A stretch of DNA of 64,000 nt from Bacteroidia bacterium (GTDB lineage Bacteria; Bacteroidota; Bacteroidia; Cytophagales; JAAEPT01). Shown one piece after another: positions 17,478 to 26,163 of this stretch. The stretch lies in assembly GCA_030431525.1 (NCBI GenBank), contig JAUIJC010000018.1, positions 34,279 to 98,278 on the forward strand, written 5' to 3'. The notes beneath the pieces are model-generated. The model saw only the letters and a list, made by a program, of their open reading frames with translations, made no database searches and was not told the origin of the DNA. Position numbers and translations under genes: made by a program. Each line of letters begins with the position of its first letter. Position 1 is the first letter of the stretch.

Positions 17478-18674
17478 ATGAGCCTTTATGATGTACTCGG
17501 AGTATCTGCCAATGCAGACCAAAGTCAAATCAAAAGGCAATTTCGTAAGCTGGCTCTTCAGCTCCACCCTGATAAAACAAGGGGCAACAAGGTGTTGGAG
17601 GAGCGCTTCAAACGCGTTAATGAGGCCTACCAAGTTCTCTCCGACCCTGTTAGGCGTAGGAATTACGATTTCCGCCTAAGCTATACCAATTATCAGACAA
17701 GACCGCAGCCCTCAAAAAAGAGGGAGTCCAAACAAAAAAAGCAGGAACCAAAACCCAACGCACCCCACCAAACCCAATACACCGAGGAACAAAAGCGCCA
17801 ATGGGAACAGCGCAGGGCAAGAAACATCAAGCGACAAGACCGCAAATTCATCCGTAACCTGAGCGTTACTGTGGGTAGTGTGCTTTTCTTGGCCATGATT
17901 GGTGTTGTCAATGGGGAGATTCACAACAGGGAGGAAGAAGAACGTGAAATGCGTTTTACCAAAGCCCAATGGACTGCTGATAGTCTACAATTGGCAGGAA
18001 ACTATGAAGACGCCTATTACATTCTTGACACGCTTCCAAGGGGCTATAGCCATTTCGAAACCAAACGTCTTGACAAAAGAATTTTAGATTTGGCAACTGC
18101 TGAATATCATAATGAAGAGTATTCGACAGCAAGAAAACTATTTGAGGTATTAATTGGACGCCCTGAACTCAAACTTGACAATGAGCACATTGAAATGCTT
18201 TCCACCTGTTACGAAAAGACTGGAGACTATCAACGTGCCATGCATTGCTTCTGGAGGCTCATCATGGAAAAAGGTGATGAATACCAATACTATTACCACC
18301 TTGCTCGCCTAACCCGACTCCATTCACAAGACTTGGAACAAGCTTCAGAACATTACCAAAAGGCCTCTGAGCTTTTGGACAAACTTTATATCGCTCGTTT
18401 TGGTCGAGGTTATTTGTCCTTCAGTAACAAACATATTCCACTAATTGAGCACCAAGTCTTTTTTGAAAAGGGAAAAACCCTCTACGATTTGGGAAATTAT
18501 GCTGATGCCAAAGAAGCTTTGGTCTGGGCAAAAATCACTTTCAAAGGCGACCACGCTCCCACCCTTCACTACTTGGGCCTTTGCCATCAAAAACTTGGCA
18601 ATAGAGCCAAAGGCGACCAGCTCATAAAAAAAGCCTCCCAATTGGGAGGCCTCGAAACTGTTAATGCGTTGTAA
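17478..18674 (+). CDS. Membrane-anchored J-domain protein with TPR-like repeats
   Basis: A 398-residue DnaJ-type co-chaperone-like protein. Residues 2-65 form a J domain with the essential HPD at 30-32 ([11 protein letters not shown]). A basic Lys/Gln/Pro linker (about 70-120) and one membrane helix (about 127-146, [15 protein letters not shown]) follow. The rest is helical with TPR-like repeats ([40 protein letters not shown]). This places the J domain in the cytoplasm and the TPRs outside, or the reverse. No Gly/Phe or zinc-finger part, so it is not DnaJ itself. The ATG at 17478 is preferred over an upstream TTG. Its 3' end also encodes the trp-side terminator on the other strand. Confidence 0.85.
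   Translation: MSLYDVLGVSANADQSQIKRQFRKLALQLHPDKTRGNKVLEERFKRVNEAYQVLSDPVRRRNYDFRLSYTNYQTRPQPSKKRESKQKKQEPKPNAPHQTQYTEEQKRQWEQRRARNIKRQDRKFIRNLSVTVGSVLFLAMIGVVNGEIHNREEEEREMRFTKAQWTADSLQLAGNYEDAYYILDTLPRGYSHFETKRLDKRILDLATAEYHNEEYSTARKLFEVLIGRPELKLDNEHIEMLSTCYEKTGDYQRAMHCFWRLIMEKGDEYQYYYHLARLTRLHSQDLEQASEHYQKASELLDKLYIARFGRGYLSFSNKHIPLIEHQVFFEKGKTLYDLGNYADAKEALVWAKITFKGDHAPTLHYLGLCHQKLGNRAKGDQLIKKASQLGGLETVNAL
18626..18650 (-). terminator. Minus-strand terminator of trpA, inside the J-protein coding sequence
   Basis: GCCTCCCAATTGGGAGGC (18633-18650) is a perfect 18-nt palindrome. On the minus strand it is followed by seven T (18632-18626), giving a terminator 31 bases past the trpA stop. On the plus strand it lies within the last codons of the J-domain gene and lacks a T-run. 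Confidence 0.75.
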
Positions 18675-18680
18675 GGAAAC

Positions 18681-19457
18681 TTAGCCACGCACCTTCTTGA
18701 CAAAGCCGTCAATCACTTCCTCCAAATTCTCTTGACCTTCAATGGCCTTGATGAAAGCGGAACCGATGATGGCACCGTTGGCGAATTTTGAGGCATTCAG
18801 AAAGGTGCTGTTGTCCTTGATGTTGAAACCAATCAAAGTCGGATTTTTCAGGCCAGCAGACTTGATGCGTTCGAAGTAAGCCGTATTGTCCTCAGTAGAC
18901 TTGGTTTCATTACCCGTAGTACTGTTTGTAGACACTACGTAGATAAATCCGTCCGACAAAGCATCAATCCTTTTCAGACGCTCATTGGAGGTCTGCGGGG
19001 TCACCAAGAAGACGTTGGAAAGGCTGTACTCCTCAAACTTTTGCTTGTAGAGCTCCTCGTACTCATCCATTGGCAAGTCAGGCAAGATCAAGCCATCCAC
19101 TCCCAACTCAGAGGCCTTTTTCAAGAAATTGTCCATGCCGTACTGCAAGACAGGGTTGATGTAACCCATCAAGCAAATTGGAATGGAAACCTTCTCACGG
19201 ACACCCTCCAATTGTTCGAACAACTTGCGGATGCTCATGCCGTTGTTCAAGGCCACCTGACCGCTTTGCTGAATGGTCGGTCCGTCCGCCAATGGATCAG
19301 AATACGGCATTCCGATTTCAAGGATGTCAGCGCCAGCCTTCTCCAAAGCCTCAGCGATGCGTACAGTATCCTCCAACTTCGGGAAGCCCGCCGTGAAGTA
19401 AATATTCAGAACCTCTTGGTCCTTCTTTTTAAAGAGTTCGGTAAGTCGGTTGTTCAT
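18681..19457 (-). CDS. trpA: Tryptophan synthase alpha subunit
   Basis: Cleaves indole-3-glycerol phosphate to indole and glyceraldehyde 3-phosphate and passes indole to TrpB. A 258-residue TIM barrel of normal length. The catalytic region ADILEIGMPYSDPLADGP contains the Glu and Asp of the active site; YFTAGFPKLED, GLILPDLPMDEYEE and AIIGSAFIKAIE are typical. It is separated from trpB by a T9SS protein gene and a perfect 63-base inverted repeat, so co-transcription with trpB is doubtful. Confidence 0.95.
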   Translation of the reverse strand: MNNRLTELFKKKDQEVLNIYFTAGFPKLEDTVRIAEALEKAGADILEIGMPYSDPLADGPTIQQSGQVALNNGMSIRKLFEQLEGVREKVSIPICLMGYINPVLQYGMDNFLKKASELGVDGLILPDLPMDEYEELYKQKFEEYSLSNVFLVTPQTSNERLKRIDALSDGFIYVVSTNSTTGNETKSTEDNTAYFERIKSAGLKNPTLIGFNIKDNSTFLNASKFANGAIIGSAFIKAIEGQENLEEVIDGFVKKVRG

Positions 19458-19477
19458 CTTGCTAATATGGTCGTAGC

Positions 19478-19540
19478 AAAAACAGAATTGATAGACCTGA
19501 CAGGTTTCAGAAACCTGTCAGGTCTATCAATTCTGTTTTT
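19478..19540. repeat. Perfect 63-bp inverted repeat (CCTGACAGG family, copy D1)
   Basis: 30-bp perfect arms around a 3-nt CAG loop, centred on ACCTGACAGGTTT / AAACCTGTCAGGT and ending in A5 and T5. It lies between trpA and the upstream T9SS gene and could terminate transcription in both directions. The same core recurs at 46180-46224. Confidence 0.9.
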
Positions 19541-19559
19541 GAATCTGGCGAATCGCCTA

Positions 19560-20510
19560 TTATTCCTTCATCAGGACCTGCGTTACACGCTTGCCTTGGT
19601 CCGTTTCAACAAAGATAAAATACATCCCCTTACCGAGCGAACTTAAATCCAAGGAGCCTTCCGCCACCCCTGAAAAATCCTGTGCCATCATCACTCTTCC
19701 TTGGCCGTCCAACACTTGCACGTTCGCAGAAACCTGCATTTCTCCAAAGTCGATGGTTGTTTGTGCTGAGGCTGGATTTGGGTAAAGTAACATGCCGTGC
19801 TCTTCAAACTTCTCAGAGGTTGAAAGAATCCTATACTCGGGATAACTGCAGTCGCCGTAGAGTTGGATGGAGTCTTTGGAAACGCAATTGATATAAACCT
19901 GCTCATCCCAACCACTTAGCCCTGGATAATACAAACGTTCAATCAGTCCTTGTTCAGCACCAAAACCTTCAATGAAAGCTTGACCAACGTACCAATACTG
20001 CTTCCTTTGTTCTCCATTTGGAAGATTGACAATCGTAATACTATCCAATCGAACATCTCCATAGGCGTATAAGCCACCATAATTCGATTCACTACGCAAT
20101 GTATCACCAACTTTTAAGGAGAAATCATATAACAAATACTCATCTCCACTTATCCCCTCAAGCCTGTTTCCAACAGCATACACCCTCTTAGTGATGGTAT
20201 CTTCTCTCATTAATACATATGGTATTGCCTTACGAAGCGTATCATCCATCAAATGGATATTCCCGTTATCTCTCCACCCTTCGAGATAGAATCGCTGACT
20301 CCACAGAATTTTATACTCCTTTCCCTGATAAGTTGAGTCGCCATCTAAAAAAAGGAAATTCATCTCTTCATCATCTGGTGGAAGCTTACCCAATTCTTTG
20401 AGAGAATAGGACTCCACCCAAACCTTCCCTTCCTCTATAAACTTGTGGTACTGCCCAAAACTCAAATTGACTGAAAAAAGGCTGAGCAAAAGAATCAATA
20501 GTCGCTTCAT
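19560..20510 (-). CDS. Secreted protein with T9SS C-terminal sorting domain
   Basis: A 316-residue protein with signal peptide (MKRLLILLLSLFSVNLSFGQ) and a C-terminal type IX secretion sorting domain of about 80 residues (MLLYPNPASAQTTIDF, VQVLDGQGRVMMAQDF, LSSLGKGMYFIFVET, ending RVTQVLMKE). The middle 210 residues are beta-rich and unrecognised; they resemble the secreted proteins of unknown role common in Bacteroidota. I chose the ATG at 20510, where the signal peptide begins. The gene lies between trpB and trpA, flanked by strong inverted repeats on both sides, which looks like an insertion into the trp cluster. Confidence 0.85.
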   Translation of the reverse strand: MKRLLILLLSLFSVNLSFGQYHKFIEEGKVWVESYSLKELGKLPPDDEEMNFLFLDGDSTYQGKEYKILWSQRFYLEGWRDNGNIHLMDDTLRKAIPYVLMREDTITKRVYAVGNRLEGISGDEYLLYDFSLKVGDTLRSESNYGGLYAYGDVRLDSITIVNLPNGEQRKQYWYVGQAFIEGFGAEQGLIERLYYPGLSGWDEQVYINCVSKDSIQLYGDCSYPEYRILSTSEKFEEHGMLLYPNPASAQTTIDFGEMQVSANVQVLDGQGRVMMAQDFSGVAEGSLDLSSLGKGMYFIFVETDQGKRVTQVLMKE

Positions 20511-20548
20511 AAAAAGATGTTTAGAAAATGAATGTTCTCCCAAAATAG

Positions 20549-20585
20549 AAAGCCCCGATAGGTTTTGAAAACCTATCGGGGCTTT
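20549..20585. repeat. Inverted repeat / possible terminator between trpB and the T9SS gene
   Basis: 18-bp perfect arms AAAGCCCCGATAGGTTTT / AAAACCTATCGGGGCTTT centred on one base. On the minus strand it is followed by a moderate T-rich stretch, so it may end trpB transcription. The core GATAGGTTTT is similar in design to the CCTGACAGG family. Confidence 0.85.
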
Positions 20586-20607
20586 GCTGTCCAATTAGGA
20601 CTTATTT

Positions 20608-21789
20608 TTAGTACCCTCCACGGGCAATGTAAGTCTGCAAATCTTTGTCGCCACGACCAGAGAGGTTGATCACCACAATGTCGTCTGGCTTGAACTGCTT
20701 CTTGTCCAATACGGCTAAGGCATGAGAAGATTCCAAGGCTGGGATGATGCCCTCCAAACGGCATAACTGCACACCTGAAGCATAAGCATCATCATCAGTG
20801 ATACTGAAGAATTCCGCACGTTTTGAGTCAAACAAATGGGCGTGTATTGGACCAATGCCAGGGTAATCCAATCCTGCGGAAATGGAATGTGGTTCCACAA
20901 TCTGACCGTCCTCAGTTTGCATCAACAAGGTACGGCTACCGTGAATCACGCCTTCTGTTCCCAAAGCCGTAGTCGCTGCAGTCTTCCCTGAATCCACCCC
21001 AAAACCAGCAGCTTCAGATGCAATAAGCTTCACATTTTCACTGTCCAAGAAATGGTAGAAAGCGCCGGCGGCGTTACTTCCACCACCCACACAGGCGATA
21101 ACATAATCAGGCTCTTCCGTGCCCTCATGCTCCTTCAACTGCCAACGGATTTCTTCACTAATCACAGCCTGAAAGCGAGCCACCATATCTGGATATGGAT
21201 GCGGACCTACCACAGAACCGATGATGTAATGTGTATCTACAGGATTGTTGATCCAATCACGGATGGCCTCGTTAGTGGCATCCTTCAAGGTTTTGGAACC
21301 GCTGGTCGCAGGGCGAACCTCAGCACCCAACAACTTCATGCGTTCAACGTTTGGCTTTTGGCGCTCAATATCCACCTCGCCCATGTACACGATGCACTGA
21401 AGTCCCATCAACGCACAAGCCGTGGCAGTAGCAACACCATGCTGACCAGCACCTGTTTCAGCGATAATACGCTTTTTGCCCAAACGTTTGGCCACCAAAA
21501 TCTGACCGATGGTGTTGTTCACTTTGTGCGCACCCGTATGGTTGAGGTCTTCTCGCTTGAGGTAAACCTTGGTGTTATACTTTTCAGACAGGCGCTTGGC
21601 GAAGTACAATGGCGTCGGACGACCCACGTAATCTTTGAGCAAAGCCCTGAATTCCTCTTGGAAGTCAGGCTCTGCCATAATCTTGAGGTAGTTTTCCACC
21701 AACTCCTCCACGTTTGGATGAAGCATTTCTGGAATATAGGCACCACCAAACTTTCCGTAATATCCTTTATCGTCTACTGAGTAGTTCAT
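20608..21789 (-). CDS. trpB: Tryptophan synthase beta subunit
   Basis: PLP enzyme joining indole and serine to form tryptophan. 393 residues from the ATG at 21789 (MNYSVDDKG); the open frame continues into a repeat upstream and is not credible there. The PLP lysine motif [16 protein letters not shown] and the phosphate-binding loop [10 protein letters not shown] are intact, as is [13 protein letters not shown]. It lies downstream of trpF, with a TATCAAG-type repeat filling the gap. Confidence 0.96.
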   Translation of the reverse strand: MNYSVDDKGYYGKFGGAYIPEMLHPNVEELVENYLKIMAEPDFQEEFRALLKDYVGRPTPLYFAKRLSEKYNTKVYLKREDLNHTGAHKVNNTIGQILVAKRLGKKRIIAETGAGQHGVATATACALMGLQCIVYMGEVDIERQKPNVERMKLLGAEVRPATSGSKTLKDATNEAIRDWINNPVDTHYIIGSVVGPHPYPDMVARFQAVISEEIRWQLKEHEGTEEPDYVIACVGGGSNAAGAFYHFLDSENVKLIASEAAGFGVDSGKTAATTALGTEGVIHGSRTLLMQTEDGQIVEPHSISAGLDYPGIGPIHAHLFDSKRAEFFSITDDDAYASGVQLCRLEGIIPALESSHALAVLDKKQFKPDDIVVINLSGRGDKDLQTYIARGGY

Positions 21790-21798
21790 TGTTTTTGT

Positions 21799-21868
21799 AT
21801 CAAGTATCATGTATCAAGTATCAGGAACTCAAATGGCTGGCATCTTGTGTCTTGTTACTTGATACTCG
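21799..21868. repeat. TATCAAG-type repeat between trpF and trpB (copy G1)
   Basis: Contains TATCAAGTATC twice (from 21799) and, after a short gap, a CTTGTGTCTTGTTACTTGAT stretch that shares its design with copy G2. The trpF stop codon (TAA, 21857-21855) and last codons lie within it. Confidence 0.75.
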
Positions 21869-22478
21869 AAAACACACTTTCTTTCAACAACTCCACATTC
21901 TTTAAGCCTGGTTCCTGCTCAAACTTGCTGTTCAGATCGAGGGCGTGAATGTTTAGCCAATTTAAGTCTTTTACAGAAGCCACGTTGTCGGGGCCCAAAC
22001 CTCCGCTCATGAAAATCGGCAATTCATTGTCGTAGCCTTTCAACACCGACCAGTCAAAGGTCTTTCCGCTACCGCCGTAACCCTCGCATTTGGTATCGAA
22101 GAGGAAAAAATCACAAACGGTTTTGTAAGGTTCCAAGACTCCAAAATCAAAACTTTCCCCAACGGAGAAGGCCTTGATAATTTTGTATCCCTTGGATTTC
22201 AACTCCCTGCATTGCTCCGGCGACTCATTTCCGTGCAACTGCACCAAATCAAGGCCGTAAGTCTGCATGATGTCCGCCACCTCGTCGGTGTCGGTATTCA
22301 CGAAAACCCCCACTTTTTGGATGGATGCCGGCAAAGCCTCCAAGGCTTCCTTTTTCAACACCCCTTCGGCATAGCGCTTTGATTTAGAGTAGAAAATGAA
22401 ACCCAAATAATCAGGTTTTAGTTTCGCCAAGGACTCGATATTGTTCGAGTCACGCATGCCACAGACTTTGATTTTCAT
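21855..22478 (-). CDS. trpF: Phosphoribosylanthranilate isomerase
   Basis: Amadori rearrangement of phosphoribosyl anthranilate to CdRP in tryptophan synthesis. 207 residues from the ATG at 22478, giving the canonical start MKIKVCGMRD with the catalytic Cys. Other landmarks are GVFVNTD, VQLHGNES, FLFDTK and PIFMSGGLGPDNV. The frame is open upstream, but that part is encoded by an intergenic repeat. The C-terminal codons (Ser-Ile-Lys-stop) are also supplied by repeat sequence. Confidence 0.95.
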   Translation of the reverse strand: MKIKVCGMRDSNNIESLAKLKPDYLGFIFYSKSKRYAEGVLKKEALEALPASIQKVGVFVNTDTDEVADIMQTYGLDLVQLHGNESPEQCRELKSKGYKIIKAFSVGESFDFGVLEPYKTVCDFFLFDTKCEGYGGSGKTFDWSVLKGYDNELPIFMSGGLGPDNVASVKDLNWLNIHALDLNSKFEQEPGLKNVELLKESVFSSIK

Positions 22479-22493
22479 TTTGTTTTGGGAAGC

Positions 22494-22562
22494 AAGTAGT
22501 AAGACACAGGTATCAAGATTCATTTGCAGTCTTGATACCTGTGTCTTGCTACTTGATACTTT
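22494..22562. repeat. Inverted repeat between trpC and trpF (copy G2)
   Basis: 25-bp arms (22494-22518 and 22530-22554) with one mismatch around an 11-nt loop, core ACACAGGTATCAAGA / TCTTGATACCTGTGT, followed by CTTGATACTTTTTT adjoining the trpC stop. Same vocabulary as copy G1. Confidence 0.88.
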
Positions 22563-22563
22563 T

Positions 22564-23358
22564 TTATTGATTCACCCCCACTTCAGCCACCAACTGCGCC
22601 AAGGCCTGCGGTGGATTCTCTGTCTTCATAAAGGTTTCCCCGATAAGGAAGCCCTCGAAGCCGTGGGATTTCAATCGTTTGATGGTCTCGGCATCCTTGA
22701 GGCCACTCTCGGAAATCTTGCGGAACTCGTCAGGAATGAATTCTGACAATTCGATGGATGTCTCTACGGAAACATCAAAGGTTTTGAGGTTCCGGTTGTT
22801 CACACCTACCACATCAAGAAATGGGTTCAAACTACGCTCAAGCTCCTCTTTATCGTGCACCTCCATCAACACTTCAAGATTGATGGACTGAGCGAACTGC
22901 GCCAAGCGCTCCAATTCAGCTGGCTCCAAACAAGCGGCAATCAACAACACAACATCGGCACCAATGGCTTTGGCCTCCAACAACTGGTATTCATCAACGA
23001 TGAAATCCTTGCGAAGCACCGGCACGTCCACCAAGCGACGTACAGCTGTCAAGTATTCCATTTTCCCGCCAAAGAACTGTAAGTCTGTCAATACAGAAAT
23101 CGCTGAAGCTCCTGCCTCGCAATAGCCCCTGCCCACTTCCTCCACGGAAACCTTGTCGTTGATCACTCCTTTGGACGGTGACTGTTTTTTCACCTCAGCG
23201 ATGATGCCCGATTTACCTGGCTTCACCAAAAACTCCCTCATGGAGTAGGTCTCGCGACCAAAGAACTCGGCAGCCTCCAATTCAGATACCGCTACCTGCG
23301 CCTTCCTTTCCGCCACTTCCTTGCGGGTATTGGCTACAATTTTATCGAGTATGTTCAT
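22564..23358 (-). CDS. trpC: Indole-3-glycerol phosphate synthase
   Basis: Ring closure of CdRP to indole-3-glycerol phosphate. 264 residues, normal length. Landmarks are IIAEVKKQSPSKG, the barrel strands VLRKDFIVDEYQLLEA and VVLLIAACL, VGVNNRNLKTF, and SESGLKDAETIKRL. It is the first gene of the local trp group (C, F, B, T9SS gene, A). trpE, trpG and trpD, which usually precede it in Bacteroidota, are not in this window. Confidence 0.96.
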   Translation of the reverse strand: MNILDKIVANTRKEVAERKAQVAVSELEAAEFFGRETYSMREFLVKPGKSGIIAEVKKQSPSKGVINDKVSVEEVGRGYCEAGASAISVLTDLQFFGGKMEYLTAVRRLVDVPVLRKDFIVDEYQLLEAKAIGADVVLLIAACLEPAELERLAQFAQSINLEVLMEVHDKEELERSLNPFLDVVGVNNRNLKTFDVSVETSIELSEFIPDEFRKISESGLKDAETIKRLKSHGFEGFLIGETFMKTENPPQALAQLVAEVGVNQ

Positions 23359-23364
23359 TGTGTT

Positions 23365-23390
23365 GTAGGGGCAGACCTGTGTGTCTGCCC
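23365..23390. repeat. GGGGCAGACC palindrome (copy B1)
   Basis: GTAGGGGCAGACC followed by TGTGTGTCTGCCC forms a GGGCAGAC / GTCTGCCC hairpin just upstream of trpC. Related copies lie at 42054, 43800 and 46243. Confidence 0.8.
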
Positions 23391-23412
23391 AATTGCTGCT
23401 GTATTTACAATT

Positions 23413-23500
23413 TTCGAAAACGTCGGGTATAAAACCCGACGCTACGGAACAGCACGTTGTAAACTCTCGCTGTCAATAACGGTAGGTTTTATACCTACCG
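23413..23500. repeat. CGTCGGGTATAAAACCCGACG palindrome (copy C1) plus a second palindrome
   Basis: TTCGAAAACGTCG, core GGTATAAAACC, then CGACGCTACGGAAC (23413-23450); and CGGTAGGTTTTATACCTACC (23480-23499) plus G. Both are near-perfect hairpins in the trpC-rhomboid gap. Confidence 0.82.
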
Positions 23501-23526
23501 AAACCGAGCAAAAGCCTAAATGATTT

Positions 23527-24195
23527 TTATTCTGGCAAATGCGTTTGTTCAGGCTCATCATCCAAACCCAACGGATCACCCTCAATCGGGCTCAGCGGCT
23601 CACGGTCTGGGTTAGGTGGCTCCTCGTCCTGCTTCACAAAGAAGAACCCGAAGACACCTCCGCAAATTCCTCCGATGATATGGGCGAATTGGGAAATGTT
23701 ATCCTGATTCAAGGCGCTCAATACTTCTTTTCCGACAAAGAAGCCGAATACCAACAGGAAGGTGAGTGGAATCCGCCCCTGCTTGAAACCTGTCAGGGAA
23801 CTGAGAATGATGAGCATAAATGCCACGCCACTACCTCCCATCAAGTTTTCATCCCAGAAGAGGGTAAACAACCCACCTGTGACCAATGCTGTGACAGTCA
23901 TCATCAGCAATAGCCTGCCGGTGCCGTATTTTTCCTCAATCATCGGCCCGATAAGCAGAATGATTGTAAAGTTACCAATTAAATGGTCCCAATCCGCGTG
24001 GCCCAGCACATGGGAGAAGAGACGAAAATAATGGGCTGGAATTGCCGGATTAAAATCTCCAGGGGCAGTAAAAAAATCCAGAATCAAATCACCAGGACTC
24101 TCTCCAATTGGATCCATCAATTTGCTCAAGGCCAATAAGCCCGTACACAAAAAAGTATAGGTCAAAATGACGGGGGCGTTGTAGGTTATTCTCAT
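23527..24195 (-). CDS. Rhomboid family intramembrane serine protease
   Basis: A 222-residue protein with six predicted membrane helices. Rhomboid proteases cleave other membrane proteins within the bilayer. The catalytic serine sits in MGGSGVAFML (GxSG motif) and the partner histidine in QFAHIIGGICGG; the upstream HVLGHADWDHLIGN carries the conserved loop His residues and Asn. A hydrophilic, acidic, Pro-rich tail of about 35 residues follows. The ATG at 24195 starts MRITYNAPV; an upstream TTG is less likely. Confidence 0.9.
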   Translation of the reverse strand: MRITYNAPVILTYTFLCTGLLALSKLMDPIGESPGDLILDFFTAPGDFNPAIPAHYFRLFSHVLGHADWDHLIGNFTIILLIGPMIEEKYGTGRLLLMMTVTALVTGGLFTLFWDENLMGGSGVAFMLIILSSLTGFKQGRIPLTFLLVFGFFVGKEVLSALNQDNISQFAHIIGGICGGVFGFFFVKQDEEPPNPDREPLSPIEGDPLGLDDEPEQTHLPE

Positions 24196-24216
24196 AGCAG
24201 TAATTTTTTTCAAAGA

Positions 24217-24315
24217 CTTTAGAGTTTAGACCTTAGACATTAGCCTCCCTCAGAATCTGGGAAGGAGCTAAAGTCTAAGGTCTAAAAGCGTAGCGGTCTA
24301 AGGTCTTTTCAGACC
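24217..24315. repeat. AGACCTTAGAC-type repeat overlapping a stop codon (family I)
   Basis: TTTAGACCTTAGAC (24225-24238) is answered by GTCTAAGGTCTAAA (24273-24286), and a third element GGTCTAAGGTCTTTTCAGACC minus one base follows to 24315. The TGA stop of the flavin oxidoreductase gene (24311-24309) lies inside the last hairpin. Confidence 0.75.
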
Positions 24316-25238
24316 TCCCTCCTCCGCTGCTGATACCCTTCCCAAATCTCTTTGAGAATAGCAGCCGCAGGCTTTATGTCATGGATTGATGCAGAAACCT
24401 GACCGATTTCCAGCTCTCCAGTGTCCAAATCCCCCTCAAAGATGCCTTTTTTTGAACGGCCTTTTCCAAGAAGATTCCTGAGTTCTTCTGAGCTAGCGCC
24501 ACGCTCCTCCGCCTCTTGAACCTCCTCATAAAAGTGATTCTTTACCAAACGAACGGGAGTGAGTTGTTTGAGGCTCAATTTGGTTCCTCCCTCACCCAAA
24601 TCAACAATCTTCTGTTTAAAATTCTGATGCGCAGAAGACTCCTCGCTGATGGCAAATCGGCTTCCCACCTGAACACCCTCGGCACCTAGGGCCATGGCCG
24701 CCAACATCGAACGTCCATCGGAAATGCCACCAGCAGCGATTACGGGGATATCTAACGCTTCGGATACCATCGGAATCAAACACATGGTGGTGGTCTCCTC
24801 CCTTCCGTTATGCCCTCCGGCCTCAAAGCCTTCGGCAACGACGGCATCCACCCCAGCCTCTTGAGCCTTCAAAGCAAACTTGACACTGGACACCACATGC
24901 ACCACCGTCAAACCTTTCTCCTTAAACATGGGCGTCCACTTCTTTGGATTTCCAGCCGAAGTAAATACAATTTTCACCCCCTCCTCAAGAAGGATATTGA
25001 TATGCTTATCCAAATCAGGATACAAGAGAGGCAAATTGACTCCAAAAGGCTTATCGGTTGCCTGCTTGCATTTCTGAACATGCTCACGGAACACCTCGGG
25101 ATACATGGAGCCCGCCCCAATAATCCCCAGACCTCCCGCATTGCTTACCGCCGAGGCCAATCGCCATCCACTGCACCAAACCATGCCTGCCTGGATGATG
25201 GGGTATTGAATATTGAAAAGCTCAGAAATCCTATCCAT
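24309..25238 (-). CDS. FMN-dependent nitronate monooxygenase / FabK-like oxidoreductase
   Basis: A 309-residue TIM-barrel flavoprotein of the nitronate monooxygenase/2-nitropropane dioxygenase family, which also contains the FabK enoyl-ACP reductases. Signatures are YPIIQAGMVW at the N-terminus, AEGFEAGGHNG with the conserved His, VIAAGGISDGRSMLAA and GAEGVQVGSRF for FMN phosphate binding. Sequence alone does not separate nitronate detoxification from fatty-acid reduction. The stop codon lies in a repeat, and another repeat family directly abuts its start codon. Confidence 0.88.
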   Translation of the reverse strand: MDRISELFNIQYPIIQAGMVWCSGWRLASAVSNAGGLGIIGAGSMYPEVFREHVQKCKQATDKPFGVNLPLLYPDLDKHINILLEEGVKIVFTSAGNPKKWTPMFKEKGLTVVHVVSSVKFALKAQEAGVDAVVAEGFEAGGHNGREETTTMCLIPMVSEALDIPVIAAGGISDGRSMLAAMALGAEGVQVGSRFAISEESSAHQNFKQKIVDLGEGGTKLSLKQLTPVRLVKNHFYEEVQEAEERGASSEELRNLLGKGRSKKGIFEGDLDTGELEIGQVSASIHDIKPAAAILKEIWEGYQQRRREV

Positions 25239-25240
25239 TT

Positions 25241-25325
25241 CAGTTATCAGTTAACGGTTATCAGTTATCAATGAGTTGTTCAGACAGCCATCTGTTGTTC
25301 ACTGATAACTGCTCCCTGATAACTG
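25241..25325. repeat. TTAACTG/GATAACTG repeat (copy H1)
   Basis: Alternating CAGTTATCA and CAGTTAAC words (25241-25270) are answered by two GATAACTG words (25303-25325), so the stretch folds on itself. It starts two bases from the ATG of the flavin oxidoreductase gene. Confidence 0.75.
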
Positions 25326-25357
25326 AAAAAACCCCTCACAGCAATGCCATGAAGGGT
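25326..25357 (-). terminator. Terminator of the DUF4197 gene
   Basis: On the minus strand ACCCTTCA / TGAGGGGT with one G-T pair, then T6, 28 bases after the stop codon. Confidence 0.7.
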
Positions 25358-25385
25358 CAAATTACAAACAGTTTTGGAAATCGGC

Positions 25386-26144
25386 TTAGTTATCCAACTC
25401 GCCAAACACTTTTTCCAACAAGTCATTCACACGAGCCAAAGGATCCTCACGAATGTTTTTCTCTTCCTCGGAGACTTTGACGAACAAACCAAAGAGTGCT
25501 TTCTCTGTTACATGCTCGTCAAGTTCGGTGTTGACTGGAGTCAAACCCAAGGTACCTCCAACCAAAGGATTATCAACCACAGAATTATACTTTGATGTCA
25601 AAGTTGACCAAGTACTACTAGCTGATACCCCACCAACAAGTTCCTTACTCAAAGACGCCTTGATTTTAGGTTGGAAAGCTGTTTTCAAGTCTGAGTAAGT
25701 TTTAGATTTTAAGTAATGAGTGGCTGCTGTATCCTCACCAAATAAAATATCCTTTGCATCAGTAATCGTCATGGAAGTAACCGCATCCACAAAAATTGGT
25801 TTAGCCTCAGTCGCCGCATCCTCAGCTGAACGGTTAATCTGGAGAATCAAATCATCCAACAATTTCTGACCACCTGGTACTACACCAATATTATCAACAA
25901 TAATATCCGCCTCTTCTGGCAAAAAAATCTTCAAGGCCTCATTGCCATAATAACCATCCACAGCACTCAAAGTGGCTACTGAAGTATCAGTCCCTACCTT
26001 CAAAGCTTCTTTAAGGCCGTTTGCCATGTCCTCTTCGGAAAGTTCACCATCCTTGAGAAGGCTATCCAAATCAACCTCATCACAGGAGGTCATTAAACCC
26101 ATAAGGGCAAAAATTAGCGTCAGTGGAAGAAATCGCTTCAACAT
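25386..26144 (-). CDS. DUF4197 domain lipoprotein
   Basis: A 252-residue predicted lipoprotein: hydrophobic leader ending in the lipobox LMTSC, then DUF4197 sequence with GLKEALKVGTDTSV near the mature N-terminus, LPEEAD, INRSAEDAATEAKPIF, a Thr/Ser-rich middle, and VTEKALFGLFVKVSEEEKNIREDP near the end. DUF4197 proteins are widespread in Bacteroidota and Proteobacteria and have no established function. The ATG at 26144 is used; a TTG two codons upstream is possible. It is followed by aat on the same strand's upstream side and has its own terminator. Confidence 0.88.
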   Translation of the reverse strand: MLKRFLPLTLIFALMGLMTSCDEVDLDSLLKDGELSEEDMANGLKEALKVGTDTSVATLSAVDGYYGNEALKIFLPEEADIIVDNIGVVPGGQKLLDDLILQINRSAEDAATEAKPIFVDAVTSMTITDAKDILFGEDTAATHYLKSKTYSDLKTAFQPKIKASLSKELVGGVSASSTWSTLTSKYNSVVDNPLVGGTLGLTPVNTELDEHVTEKALFGLFVKVSEEEKNIREDPLARVNDLLEKVFGELDN

Positions 26145-26163
26145 ATTCAATGTGATTTTAGTG

